Notes: generated from the letters alone by a model not told the origin. Counted from the stretch's first letter, positions 24,607 through 35,196 are shown. The stretch: 39,948 nt of DNA from Alicyclobacillus mali NBRC 102425 (GCF_001570745.1 NZ_BCSG01000024.1:1-39948); one strand, 5' to 3'. Made by a program: numbers and translations.

Positions 24607-25176
24607 ATGAAGGTTCAAGTTCACGGCGACAACATTGCTGTCACGTCGGCATTGCACCAGTACGTCGACAAACGGATCAGTCGCTTGGCGCGATTCTTCG
24701 AGGGCGAGAACGACAAGCATGTGTACGTCACGATGGCTGTCGAAGGAACGGACCACCGTGTCGAAATGACGGTATATGCCTATGGTGTGATTTTTAGAGT
24801 AGAAGAAAAATCCCCCGATATGTATGCCTCCATAGACCTCGCAGCAGATCGACTTGAAGAGCAAATCCATCGTTATAAAGACAAGATAACAGTTTCCCGA
24901 AGGCAGCGGTCTCGGACCGGACGGGAGAGTGACGCTTTGTATCAACAAAGGGTCGTCCTAGCCAACACAGACGCACTTGACGTCAGTGATGAATTTCGAG
25001 TGGTTCGAGTCAAGCGGTTCGCGATGAAGCCGATGACCGTGCAAGAAGCCATTTTGCAAATGAATTTACTTGACCATGACTTCTTCGTGTTCACCAACGC
25101 CGACACGGACGAAATGAACGTGGTTTACAGAAGAAAAAACGGCGACTACGGGCTAATTGAACCCGACGGCATATGA
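24607..25176 (+). CDS. hpf: ribosome hibernation promoting factor, long form
   Basis: A 189-residue long-type HPF (YvyD), which dimerises 70S ribosomes into inactive 100S particles in stationary phase or stress. The N-terminal S30AE domain (MKVQVHGDNIAVTSALHQYV to about residue 100) is joined by a short linker to the C-terminal dimerisation domain (VVRVKRFAMKPMTVQEAILQMNLLDHDFF ending GLIEPD). AAAGGAGG lies eight bases before the ATG. Bacillus has hpf between the fliT end of the flagellar cluster and secA, so its position is conserved although three glycan-related genes now flank it. Confidence 0.95.
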   Translation: MKVQVHGDNIAVTSALHQYVDKRISRLARFFEGENDKHVYVTMAVEGTDHRVEMTVYAYGVIFRVEEKSPDMYASIDLAADRLEEQIHRYKDKITVSRRQRSRTGRESDALYQQRVVLANTDALDVSDEFRVVRVKRFAMKPMTVQEAILQMNLLDHDFFVFTNADTDEMNVVYRRKNGDYGLIEPDGI

Positions 25177-25204
25177 GCAAGCCGATTAAGGGGTGAAGCA
25201 TTGT

Positions 25205-25248
25205 AGACGTCACTGAGCCCGTCTGCAGGTCGGACGGGCTCAACGTCT
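25205..25248. terminator. large hairpin between hpf and glf
   Basis: GAGCCCGTC (25215-25223) pairs with GACGGGCTC (25233-25241); an outer AGACGT (25205-25210) pairs with ACGTCT (25243-25248). It lies between convergent hpf and glf and has no T-run, so termination is likely but not classical. Confidence 0.6.
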
Positions 25249-25276
25249 CCTGGAGCGCTCTGACGAACTGTAAGCG

Positions 25277-26371
25277 TCATCGGCCGAGCACAGTATCTAC
25301 AAAGTGGAGAGCCTGTGCTACCACTTGATCCATATTGTAGTATTGATACGTCCCGAGGCGTCCAAGAAAATGCACACGTTCCTCCTTGCGAGCAAGCGTC
25401 TGATACTGAAGGTAGAGTCGTTGGCTTTCGTCACATGGCACGGGATAATACGGATCTCCGTCTGACTGTGGAAACTCGTACATGAGCACGGTTTTTGAAT
25501 GGAATTGTCCAGTTAAATGCTTCATTTCCGTAACACGCGTGAAGTCGTATTCGTTTGGCCAGTTGATGGTCGCCACTGGCTGCACAAACTCACTGTCGTG
25601 ATACGCGAGCTGAAAAGACAGCGATCGGTACGGGAGCTTGCCGAACCGAAAATCATAGTATTCGTCGACGGGGCCGGTCCACACCAATGTATCGTAGTCA
25701 ATGCTGCCCCTCAACTCACGAAAGTCTGTCCCAAGCAGAATGTGAATGTTGGGGTGGCTCAACATGCGCTCCACCATCTTTGTGTATCCCTGCGAAGGGA
25801 TACCTTGATAGCGATCTGTGAAATACCGGTCATCTCGATTCATTCGAATCGCAATTCGGCCACAAACCGAGGGTGCGAGATCTTCTGGATTAAGCCCCCA
25901 CTGTTTTTTTGTGTAGTTTTTAAAAATTTTCTCGTATACACGGGCGCCCATTCGACTCATAACGACGTCTCGAGAATTCTCGACGCGAGGCACAGCCATG
26001 ATGTCCTGCTGGATGAGAGACTGTAGACGCGGCTCGTCCACACTTACATGGTAGAGAGCAGCAATGGTGTCCAGGTTGACTGGCAAGGGCACAAGCTGGC
26101 CGTCCACCATCGCTCGAACTCTATGCTGATAAATGCGCCACGACGTAAATTGACTCAGATAGTGAAAGACGCGCTCGCTGTTGGTGTGAAAGATATGTGG
26201 ACCGTATCGGTGAATGAGAAGCCCGTGCTCGTCGTATTCGTCGTAGGCGTTGCCGGCAATGTGGCGGCGTCGCTCTACGACGAGGACACTCATGCCCAGT
26301 TGTCGCGCGGCCCGTTCTGCCACTGTAGCACCGCATAGACCAGCACCCACAACGATGAGATCGAATCGCAA
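25277..26371 (-). CDS. glf: UDP-galactopyranose mutase
   Basis: Flavoenzyme converting UDP-galactopyranose to UDP-galactofuranose, the donor for Galf-containing glycans. The 364-residue length is typical. The FAD-binding motif VVGAGLCGATVAER is at residue 7, the VERRRHIAGNAYDE block near 31, and YGPHIFHTNSE near 56. A conserved arginine-containing region (YQGIPSQGYTKMVERML) and the C-terminal FLGRLGTYQYYNMDQV are also typical. TTG start with GGAGGGG six bases upstream. It lies 78 bases after the GT2 gene on the same strand, probably in one operon. Confidence 0.94.
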   Translation of the reverse strand: MRFDLIVVGAGLCGATVAERAARQLGMSVLVVERRRHIAGNAYDEYDEHGLLIHRYGPHIFHTNSERVFHYLSQFTSWRIYQHRVRAMVDGQLVPLPVNLDTIAALYHVSVDEPRLQSLIQQDIMAVPRVENSRDVVMSRMGARVYEKIFKNYTKKQWGLNPEDLAPSVCGRIAIRMNRDDRYFTDRYQGIPSQGYTKMVERMLSHPNIHILLGTDFRELRGSIDYDTLVWTGPVDEYYDFRFGKLPYRSLSFQLAYHDSEFVQPVATINWPNEYDFTRVTEMKHLTGQFHSKTVLMYEFPQSDGDPYYPVPCDESQRLYLQYQTLARKEERVHFLGRLGTYQYYNMDQVVAQALHFVDTVLGR

Positions 26372-26449
26372 CTGAAACCCCTCCGGAACCGGGATGGTTT
26401 TTCAAGGGAACAATGTGTAACTGATACAGTCGTGACGAGCGCGCACACG

Positions 26450-27346
26450 TCATATGAAGATTTGATGTTCAATTAGGAACATCGCGATTTGCCGATTCGA
26501 AAGCGACGAGCGCGCCAAATGACTGAACAGGCGCTCCCGAGTGGCGTCGCGCACCTGACGTGCAATCATTTGCTCTTCCGAGGACATCAAATGTGCATAT
26601 TCGCTCAGAATAATCTCGGTCGCTCGGCATTGATCGATCAAACTTGCGAGAGGGTCCTTTTGGGAGTTACCTGCGTTATGGATTCGATAATAGCCAAGGG
26701 CTTCAGACACGAACACGCACTTGGCGCCATGAAGCAAAAAGGATACGTGTCGAAGCCAATCGTGTGAAATGCGCAAGCGTCTATCTTCAATACCACAGTC
26801 AAGAAAAAGCGAGCGACGGTAAATGGCGCGCGGACTGATGTGCACGCCTTGGAGGATCATCTTTCGAAGGAGATCCGGGTTGCTTGGAAACGTGTGATCT
26901 TCTCCTCCAAATATGAAGCGAAAGGAGGGATGTCGTGGTTGCCCGTATAATCGAGTCTGCCGAGGTACGTCTCCTTCCAAGGCGAAAAGATCAGAGAAGC
27001 CGATGTCCGCTCCGTTCATCTCCATCGCTTCAATGACCCGAGAGCTGTACTGCGGCATGAGAACGTCGTCTGCGTCGAGGAAAGTGAGGTATTCGCCATT
27101 CGCGTGTAAAAGGCCAAAATTGTATGTATAGTTGGCGCCTCGATTGACGCCGTTCCGAAATAAGTGCACACCTCGATCGCGGTAATTTTCGACAATCTGC
27201 GCGGTTTGGTCGGATGAACCGTCGTCGACAACCAAGATTTCCTTGGGCTCGTAGGTTTGACGCACGGCGGATTCCAAGGTTTCGCGTATCCACCGTTCCG
27301 CGTTGTATGCAGGAATGACGACAGACAAGAGCCTGTTTCCGTTCAA
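26450..27346 (-). CDS. family 2 glycosyltransferase
   Basis: A 298-residue cytoplasmic GT-A enzyme. The N-terminus reads LLSVVIPAYNAERWI, with VVDDGSSDQT near residue 40 and the metal-binding DADD (LTFLDADDVL) near 91. A later SHDWLRHVSF segment is the probable catalytic-base region of this group. No membrane helices. TTG start with GGAGTG upstream. Transcribed with glf, which suggests that it may use UDP-Galf or build a glycan that contains Galf; acceptor and donor are not established. Confidence 0.86.
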   Translation of the reverse strand: MNGNRLLSVVIPAYNAERWIRETLESAVRQTYEPKEILVVDDGSSDQTAQIVENYRDRGVHLFRNGVNRGANYTYNFGLLHANGEYLTFLDADDVLMPQYSSRVIEAMEMNGADIGFSDLFALEGDVPRQTRLYGQPRHPSFRFIFGGEDHTFPSNPDLLRKMILQGVHISPRAIYRRSLFLDCGIEDRRLRISHDWLRHVSFLLHGAKCVFVSEALGYYRIHNAGNSQKDPLASLIDQCRATEIILSEYAHLMSSEEQMIARQVRDATRERLFSHLARSSLSNRQIAMFLIEHQIFI

Positions 27347-27397
27347 TAGAGTTCACTCCGTTTGTTGATCCGAGATGTTTGCAACCATTCTACCTTG

Positions 27398-27426
27398 ATA
27401 ATACACATTTCCTTGTGCGTTGTCTG
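27398..27426 (-). promoter_or_regulatory. promoter of the GT2-glf operon
   Basis: Read on the minus strand: CAGACA (27421-27426), 17-base spacer, TATTAT (27398-27403), 52 bases before the TTG start. Its -35 overlaps the -35 of the divergent secA promoter. Confidence 0.5.
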
Positions 27427-27448
27427 CGGTTAGAGAATGGGGTAGAAT
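27420..27448 (+). promoter_or_regulatory. sigma-A type promoter of secA
   Basis: TTGTCT (27420-27425), 17-base spacer, TAGAAT (27443-27448), 43 bases before the secA GTG. Confidence 0.6.
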
Positions 27449-27490
27449 GAGATTTTAGAAGTTCACCGCACATGGGGGTGTGACCGTTCG

Positions 27491-29881
<2,391 letters not shown>

Positions 29882-30012
29882 TGGCGGTGTGCCGCCGATA
29901 AGCGCCATTCGGAGGGGGAGGGCGAGCGGCGGGCTGAGCCTATGGCGCAACACCGCCGCCAGTGGTTCCAAGGCGCCCGCCTTGCCCGCGCACGCGGCGG
30001 CCATCCGTTTGA

Positions 30013-30018
30013 TACAAT
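30013..30018 (+). promoter_or_regulatory. possible -10 element upstream of prfB
   Basis: TACAAT, 40 bases before the prfB start at 30053. No -35 of good quality is seen, so prfB may also be read from secA. The secA-prfB interval (171 bases) otherwise shows only a small GGCGG/CCGCC hairpin just after the secA stop. Confidence 0.4.
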
Positions 30019-30052
30019 AGCGACCGAAACACCGCAGGGAGTGATGAACCAC

Positions 30053-31205
30053 ATGGCAGAGACGTACGGCGAGCTTCGCCAGGAACTCAAGAGTATGGCC
30101 ACCAGGTTGGCGGACTTCGGGAGGTCTCTTTGACGTCGCGGGCAAAGAGCACCGCATCGCGACGCTCGAGGCGCTGATGGCCGCGCCCGACTTCTGGGAC
30201 GATCCCGACCGCGCCCAGAAGATCATCGCGGAGATGAACGGCGTAAAGTCGGTCGTGGACACGATGAAGCGGCTCGAGTCGCTCCATCAGGACGCCGAGG
30301 TGGCGCTGCAGCTCGCGCAGGAGGAGGACGATCCCGACCTGTTCGCCGAGGCGAACGGGCTTGCGGAGCAGTTGAATTCCGAGATGGACGAGTTCGAGCT
30401 GCAGCTCATGCTGTCGGGCGAGTATGACAAGAACAACGCCATTCTCGAGCTGCATCCGGGCGCGGGCGGCACGGAATCGCAGGACTGGGCCTCGATGCTC
30501 CTGCGCATGTACACGCGCTGGGCGGAGGATCACGGCTACAAGGTCGAGGTGCTCGACTACCTGCCCGGCGAAGAGGCGGGCATCAAGAGCGTCACGCTCC
30601 TCGTCAAGGGCCACAACGCATACGGGTATCTCAAGGCGGAGAAGGGCGTGCACCGCTTGGTCCGCATCTCCCCGTTTGACGCGTCGGGGCGCCGGCACAC
30701 GTCCTTCGCGTCGGTGGACGTCATCCCCGAGATTGCCGAGGACGACGATTCCATCGAAATCCGGCCAGAGGAGCTGCGCATCGACACGTATCGATCCACC
30801 GGCGCGGGTGGCCAGCACGTGAACACCACCGACTCGGCGGTGCGCATCACGCACATTCCCACCGGGATTGTCGTCACGTGTCAGAGCGAGCGATCGCAGA
30901 TTCAAAACCGGGCCCGCGCGATGGAGATCCTGAAATCGCGCCTCGCGGCGAAGCGCCGGGAGGACCGGGAGCAGGAGCTCGCGCAGCTGCGCGGCGAGCA
31001 GAAGGAAATTGCCTGGGGCAGCCAAATTCGCTCGTACGTGTTTCACCCGTATTCGCTTGTGAAGGATCACCGGACGAGTCACGAGACGTCCAACACGCAG
31101 GCGGTCATGGACGGCGAGATCGACCCATTCATCCACGCGTATCTCCGCTGGGAACTCGCGCGGCAACAGGCGCGCGAAAATGAGGCGGTGCGGGACGCAA
31201 CATAA
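30053..31205 (+). CDS. prfB: peptide chain release factor 2 (programmed +1 frameshift)
   Basis: Terminates translation at UGA and UAA. The first 26 codons (from [12 protein letters not shown]) end at an in-frame TGA at 30131-30133; reading continues in the +1 frame from GAC at 30132 and gives about 383 residues in all. The stop-recognition tripeptide SPF ([15 protein letters not shown]) and the catalytic GGQ ([18 protein letters not shown]) are both present. Start ATG at 30053 is listed; ATG at 30044 is possible. The N-terminal piece matches Bacillus PrfB in length and in the MA-RLADF stretch. The C-terminus is somewhat longer and charged. Confidence 0.96.
30119..30134 (+). promoter_or_regulatory. 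RF2 autoregulatory frameshift site
   Basis: GGGAGG (30119-30124), a three-base gap, then CTT TGA C. This is the classical RF2 arrangement: an internal Shine-Dalgarno three bases before the slippery CTT and a UGA stop with a following C. Low RF2 favours frameshifting and so more RF2. Confidence 0.93.
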
Positions 31206-31230
31206 CTTCGGACAAAAGATCGAAGACTAC

Positions 31231-31254
31231 GGCCGAGTGGGCAACCGCTCGGCC
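31231..31254 (+). terminator. hairpin after prfB
   Basis: Ten-bp stem (31231-31240 with 31245-31254, one G-U pair) with GCAA tetraloop, then TCTGTATGTCTG. A moderate terminator between prfB and zwf. Confidence 0.6.
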
Positions 31255-31322
31255 TCTGTATGTCTGTGACGACTTTGTGTAGAATGGAAGCGGACTGATA
31301 TACAAAGAGGAGATGGAGTGCT

Positions 31323-32885
31323 ATGGGAGTGGAGAGCCAGGTCAACACCCGCAGGCAGGTGCCGCCGCACGTCTTCGTGCTGTTCGGCGCAACGGGCGAT
31401 CTTGCCCACCGCAAGTTGTTCCCCGCCCTGTATCAGCTCGAGAAGAAGGGGCTGTTGCCGGAAGGGATGAGCATTGTCGGTACTGCGCGCCGCAGCTATA
31501 CGGACGACTCGTTCCGCGACGAGGTGCGCAAGGCGCTCGATTCGTTCGTGAAGGAGGGCGTCGAGGACGACGTTTGGTCGCGCCTCGCGCCGCGCATTCA
31601 CTACATCGCGGGCAACGTCGACAACGAGGACGACTTCAGAAAGCTCGCCGATTTCGTGGGCGAGATCGAGAAAGAGAAAGACCACGGCGGCAATCGGCTG
31701 TTCTACCTCTCGATGGCGCCGCGCTTCTTCGGCGAGACGGCGCTCAACCTGAAGAAGGCGGGGCTCGCCGACACGAAGGGCTGGCGGCGGCTCATCATCG
31801 AGAAGCCGTTTGGGCACGACTATCAATCCGCGGCGGAGCTCAACCAGGAGCTGTCGACCGCGTTTTCCGAAGACGAGATCTTCCGCATCGATCACTACCT
31901 TGGCAAGGAGATGGTGCAGAACATCGAGGTGATCCGCTTCGCCAACTCGATGTTCGGCCCTCTCTGGGACAACCGTTCCATCTCCTGCGTGCAGATCACG
32001 TCGAGCGAGACGGTGGGCGTCGAGGACCGCGCCTCGTACTATGAGACAGCCGGGGCGCTGCGCGACATGGTGCAGAACCACATGCTGCAGATGGTCATGA
32101 TGGTCGCCATGGAGCCGCCAAGTCGCCTGCACACCGAGGCCATCCGCGACGAGAAGGTGAAGGTGCTGCGATCGCTTCGCGCTTATCGCGAGGACGAGGT
32201 GGGGCAGCACGTGGTGCGCGGCCAATACGCTGCGGGCGAGATCGACGGCAAGTCCGTGCCGGGCTATCGCGAGGAGCCGGGCGTGGCGCCGGACTCGAAG
32301 ACGGAGACCTTTGTCGCGGCGAAGCTCTTTATCGACAACTTCCGTTGGGCGGGCGTGCCCTTCTACATCCGCACCGGCAAGCGGATGCCGAAGAAGTCGA
32401 CGGAGATCGTCATCCAGTTCCGCAACATGCCGGAACACCTGTACTTCAACCAGGATGGCAAGCTCGGCCCGAACCTGCTCGTGATTCGCATCAACCCGGT
32501 GGAAGGCATGTACCTGCAGCTCAACGTCAAGCGGCCGGGCACGGAGAACGTCGTCGTGCCGGTTGCACTCGAGTTCAGCCAGCCGGCGGACAAGTCGCCC
32601 GAGGCGTACGAGCGCCTGCTGCATGACGCGATGCACGGCGATTCGACTTTCTTCACGCGCTGGGACGAGGTGGCGCTCGCGTGGAAGTTCGTCGATCCCA
32701 TCGCCAACGCGTTCGCCGAGGGCCGCGTGCCGCTCGACACGTACAAGGCCGGCACGTGGGGCCCGAAGGCTTCGGACGATCTCGTCCAGCCAAACCCGGG
32801 CCTGTGGTGGCCGCTTTACGGCAACGAGTCGCCGATGCAGGATCTGGAGCGGGCTGTCGGCCACCTCGTGGAGGTGAAGCGTTAA
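31323..32885 (+). CDS. zwf: glucose-6-phosphate 1-dehydrogenase
   Basis: Catalyses NADP-dependent oxidation of glucose-6-phosphate to 6-phosphogluconolactone, the entry to the oxidative pentose phosphate pathway. The 520-residue protein has the nucleotide-binding [16 protein letters not shown] at residue 19 and the active-site [13 protein letters not shown] near 190. [19 protein letters not shown] lies near 340. The ATG at 31323 is preceded by GGAG four bases upstream in a GAGGAG-rich leader. A weak promoter (TTGTGT, 18 bases, TATACA at 31275-31304) is possible. The stop overlaps the next start by one base (TAATG). Confidence 0.96.
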   Translation: MGVESQVNTRRQVPPHVFVLFGATGDLAHRKLFPALYQLEKKGLLPEGMSIVGTARRSYTDDSFRDEVRKALDSFVKEGVEDDVWSRLAPRIHYIAGNVDNEDDFRKLADFVGEIEKEKDHGGNRLFYLSMAPRFFGETALNLKKAGLADTKGWRRLIIEKPFGHDYQSAAELNQELSTAFSEDEIFRIDHYLGKEMVQNIEVIRFANSMFGPLWDNRSISCVQITSSETVGVEDRASYYETAGALRDMVQNHMLQMVMMVAMEPPSRLHTEAIRDEKVKVLRSLRAYREDEVGQHVVRGQYAAGEIDGKSVPGYREEPGVAPDSKTETFVAAKLFIDNFRWAGVPFYIRTGKRMPKKSTEIVIQFRNMPEHLYFNQDGKLGPNLLVIRINPVEGMYLQLNVKRPGTENVVVPVALEFSQPADKSPEAYERLLHDAMHGDSTFFTRWDEVALAWKFVDPIANAFAEGRVPLDTYKAGTWGPKASDDLVQPNPGLWWPLYGNESPMQDLERAVGHLVEVKR

Positions 32886-33535
32886 TGGCGAAGGTGTACG
32901 ACGTGAGCATGCTGATCCACGAGGGCATGCAGGTGTACAAGAACAAGGACGACAAGCGGCCGAAGTTCGAAACCACGTCCGACTTTCAAACCGGGTCTGC
33001 GCACGAGACCCGGTTGCATCTGGATGCGCACACCGGCACCCACATCGACGCCGAGCTGCACATGGTGCCGGGGGGCAAGACCATCGAGGCGGTCGGGCTG
33101 GACAAGCTCATCGGCCCGTGCCGCGTGATCGACCTGACCGGCGTGCAGGACGGCATCACGCGCGCTGACCTTGAGCCGCACGCGCCGAAGGCGGGCGAGT
33201 TTCTCCTCTTCAAGACACGCAATTCGTTCGAGGAGACGTTCAACTTTGAGTTCATTTACCTGAAGGAAGACGGCGCCCGCTACCTGGCCGAGATCGGCGT
33301 GCGCGGCGTGGGAACGGATGGCCTTGGTGTCGAGCGATCCCAACCGGATCACATGACGCATGTGGCCCTTCTGTCGAAGGACATCGTGGTTCTCGAGGGG
33401 TTGCGGCTGAAGGATGTACCGCCTGGCGAGTATGTCCTGATTGCGCTGCCGCTCAAGCTCACCGGGATTGACGCCGCGCCCGCGCGCGTCATTCTCGTCG
33501 ACGGGCTTGAGCTCGGGTCCGTCACGTTCGCCTGA
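32885..33535 (+). CDS. cyclase / kynurenine formamidase-like metal hydrolase
   Basis: A 216-residue protein of the cyclase family (KynB-like). The metal-binding motif HTGTHIDAELH is at about residues 44-54, and the C-terminal ALPLKLTGIDAAPARVI segment is typical. Members hydrolyse N-formylkynurenine or related amides and esters. No other tryptophan-degradation gene is here, so the substrate is open. GGAGGTGA, inside the zwf 3' end, lies eight bases upstream, and the start overlaps the zwf stop, so the two are coupled. It may act on a sugar-lactone-related substrate, which is speculation from context. Confidence 0.85.
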   Translation: MAKVYDVSMLIHEGMQVYKNKDDKRPKFETTSDFQTGSAHETRLHLDAHTGTHIDAELHMVPGGKTIEAVGLDKLIGPCRVIDLTGVQDGITRADLEPHAPKAGEFLLFKTRNSFEETFNFEFIYLKEDGARYLAEIGVRGVGTDGLGVERSQPDHMTHVALLSKDIVVLEGLRLKDVPPGEYVLIALPLKLTGIDAAPARVILVDGLELGSVTFA

Positions 33536-33601
33536 CCCGCGGACGGCCTGTACAGGCGACGACGCGGCAATTAGGAGGGCTCTGACGCGCGGCTCCGAGC
33601 A

Positions 33602-33630
33602 GTGACAACATGGTCGCTGTGTGATATACT
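33602..33630 (+). promoter_or_regulatory. promoter of the CAU tRNA gene
   Basis: GTGACA (33602-33607), 17-base spacer, TATACT (33625-33630), 16 bases before the tRNA. Confidence 0.7.
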
Positions 33631-33646
33631 GTGAGGAGAAGCGCAA

Positions 33647-33723
33647 GGGCCCATAGCTCAGTCGGTCAGAGCGGCCGGCTCATAACCGGTTGGTCCCAGG
33701 TTCAAGTCCTGGTGGGCCCACCA
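33647..33723 (+). tRNA. tRNA with anticodon CAU, probably tRNA-Ile2
   Basis: A 77-base tRNA gene with encoded CCA. Acceptor GGGCCCA pairs with TGGGCCC; the anticodon loop CTCATAA (33679-33685) gives CAU; the T-loop GTTCAAG is normal. A CAU anticodon can be initiator Met, elongator Met, or Ile2 (C34 changed to lysidine by TilS). The first base pair is G-C, which speaks against initiator. Acceptor pairs C4-G69 and C5-G68 match those recognised by E. coli TilS, and the CTCATAACCGG arm resembles Bacillus Ile2. Ile2 is favoured; elongator Met remains possible. Confidence 0.9.
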
Positions 33724-33735
33724 CGGGTGCAGGAC

Positions 33736-33781
33736 GCCCCGAAACGCCCGAAGACGGGGCGTTTCGGGGCTGCGGCTTTTT
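33736..33781 (+). terminator. strong terminator of the CAU tRNA
   Basis: 14-bp perfect stem (33736-33749 with 33757-33770), then TGCGGCTTTTT. It ends 13 bases after the tRNA begins to be trimmed. The remainder of the interval to 34033 contains the minus-strand small ORF and its promoter. Confidence 0.85.
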
Positions 33782-33856
33782 GGCGGCCGCGGACGAGCGG
33801 ACATTCATCCGGGCAGTCTCGTCAGAATCTTTCGCGCGGTCCGCGCTTCGCGCACT

Positions 33857-33946
33857 TCACTTGTGATGGCGGCGCTTGCCGCGCGCAACGACCAAGACCC
33901 GCTGCCCGGGGTGGAGGACAATCACAATCGGCTTCTTATGCTTCAC
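33857..33946 (-). CDS. 29-residue basic small protein (hypothetical)
   Basis: A minus-strand ORF with GTG start, GGAGGAG five bases upstream and its own promoter. The product starts MKHKKPIVIVLHPGQRVLVV and ends ARGKRRHHK: basic N-terminus, a valine-rich beta-like core with PGQ turn, and a very basic histidine-containing tail. The net charge suggests nucleic acid, ribosome or membrane-surface binding, but no family is recognised. It is antisense to no plausible plus-strand gene. Its evidence is the complete promoter, ribosome site and frame rather than similarity. Confidence 0.6.
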   Translation of the reverse strand: MKHKKPIVIVLHPGQRVLVVARGKRRHHK

Positions 33947-33977
33947 AGCTGCTCCTCCTTTCCGCACCGGATGTTGC

Positions 33978-34006
33978 ATCGTACGGCTGGGGATGTGCGT
34001 TGTCCA
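33978..34006 (-). promoter_or_regulatory. promoter of the 29-residue ORF
   Basis: Read on the minus strand: TGGACA (34001-34006), 17-base spacer, TACGAT (33978-33983). Transcription would start near 33971, leaving about 25 bases of leader with the ribosome site. The TACGAT -10 is the same as at metK and pgaC. Confidence 0.6.
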
Positions 34007-34033
34007 CGGCGCATGTGCGAAGGGGTGAGAACT

Positions 34034-34918
34034 GTGCCGAGTACTGTTGGCTATCAGCCCACGGCGGGAGCGGTGTTGCAGGAACCGAGCCTTTGGATCT
34101 GTGTCGGGATCGCCGTCCTGCTCGTGTTGGTGGGTCTCTTGAGGCGCCGAGCTTTTTTGCAGCACGGGTTCAAAGGCTTGTCGACCGCCTTTTGGCTGCT
34201 CGCCTGTGTACCGTTTTTGCTGGCGGTGTACGTCCTTGTCTCCGGTCTCCGAAGCGGGTGGCGGCTCGTCGGCGGCGTGCTCCAGGTGCGCACAGATGCG
34301 GGTGTGACCGAGATCGATCTCGCCCGCGCGCACGCGGCCTGGGTGGCGCAGAACGGCGTCTACGGGTTGGCGGATCGACTGCTTGGGACGAGCGCGGGTG
34401 CGTATGCGAGCGGCCTGTTTCGCCTGAACAATGGGCAGGTCGCGGATGTGTACGTCCTCGCCGGTGCGCCTCGGCTCGCCGTGTCGGACGGCCACGCGCT
34501 CGTGATTCTCGGCACGCCTGGACTCGACGCGCTGGTGCACCATGTGTCCATGGGTGCGGTTCCCTCTGTGCCGCCCGTGAACGTTCTGCCGTTCCATCCG
34601 GTTGCAGGTCTTGTCGCGCTCGTCGTCTCTGCCGCGACAGTGCTGCTTCACGTGGGCATGTGGCGGCGCTATCGGACGCACGTGCCGGATCGCGTGACGT
34701 CGCACTGGGATGTGTCGGGGCGGCCCGATGGAAAGATGAGTAGGACAGCGTTTTATCACTGGGGGCTCGGCGTCGCGATTGGCCTGGGCATCTTGTTCAC
34801 TCTGATCTCGTGCATGACATGGGTGGCGTGTCTCCTGGGGGCGCTCGTCGAACTGGCAATTGCCCTTCTCTGGGGCATGGTGTGGCGGATGAACGTTCGG
34901 TCAGCGCGTGTCGCCTGA
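34034..34918 (+). CDS. DUF1648-type membrane protein
   Basis: A 294-residue membrane protein. Two hydrophobic segments lie near the N-terminus (about 20-38 and 50-70), then a soluble region of about 110 residues with beta-rich character (GGVLQVRTDAGVTEIDLA, VADVYVLAGAPRLAV). A membrane segment follows near 192-212, then the DUF1648/SdpI-like signature VTSHWDVSGRPDGKMSR, then two more membrane segments. The soluble part may be a PH-like domain, as in relatives that join PH and DUF1648 modules. Function is unknown; SdpI-type proteins give immunity to toxins. GTG at 34034 with AGGGGTGA upstream. Confidence 0.72.
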   Translation: MPSTVGYQPTAGAVLQEPSLWICVGIAVLLVLVGLLRRRAFLQHGFKGLSTAFWLLACVPFLLAVYVLVSGLRSGWRLVGGVLQVRTDAGVTEIDLARAHAAWVAQNGVYGLADRLLGTSAGAYASGLFRLNNGQVADVYVLAGAPRLAVSDGHALVILGTPGLDALVHHVSMGAVPSVPPVNVLPFHPVAGLVALVVSAATVLLHVGMWRRYRTHVPDRVTSHWDVSGRPDGKMSRTAFYHWGLGVAIGLGILFTLISCMTWVACLLGALVELAIALLWGMVWRMNVRSARVA

Positions 34919-35019
34919 TGCAGGCCTCGTCGACTTGCCGTAGGTCGGGACAAAGACCGCGTCGCTTTCGTCTGCTTCTCCGTAGCATGGTGGTGATCCT
35001 CGCGGAAGGAGGGACCATC

Positions 35020-35124
35020 ATGTACGGCGGATGCTTCGGCTCCTACACACAGTGGGCTGTGGTGTTTCTGATCATCTTCGTGCTGTTCTTCCTGTTGGTG
35101 CCGGCGTACAACAACGGCGTCTGA
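35020..35124 (+). CDS. YjcZ-like small membrane protein
   Basis: A 34-residue peptide, MYGGCFGSYTQW followed by a hydrophobic segment (AVVFLIIFVLFFLLV) and PAYNNGV. Glycine/tyrosine-rich N-terminus plus one membrane span is the pattern of the YjcZ/sporulation small-protein family of Bacillales, though similarity is only compositional. AAGGAGGG lies six bases before the ATG, an excellent site. It follows the DUF1648 gene by 101 bases and is followed by a strong terminator. Confidence 0.72.
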   Translation: MYGGCFGSYTQWAVVFLIIFVLFFLLVPAYNNGV

Positions 35125-35196
35125 CGCGGTGGCATCAGAACGCCGCGGACAGTCACCTCAAGCGGCATGGAATGCTCAGGCTTCGCGGACCTGAAC

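Noticed and set aside
31227-32864. 545-codon minus-strand frame
   Set aside because: Shadow of zwf; no domain pattern and no ribosome site.
33631-34743. Long plus-strand frame beginning inside the tRNA region
   Set aside because: Runs through the tRNA and its terminator, is arginine/alanine-rich without structure, and competes with the DUF1648 membrane protein frame.
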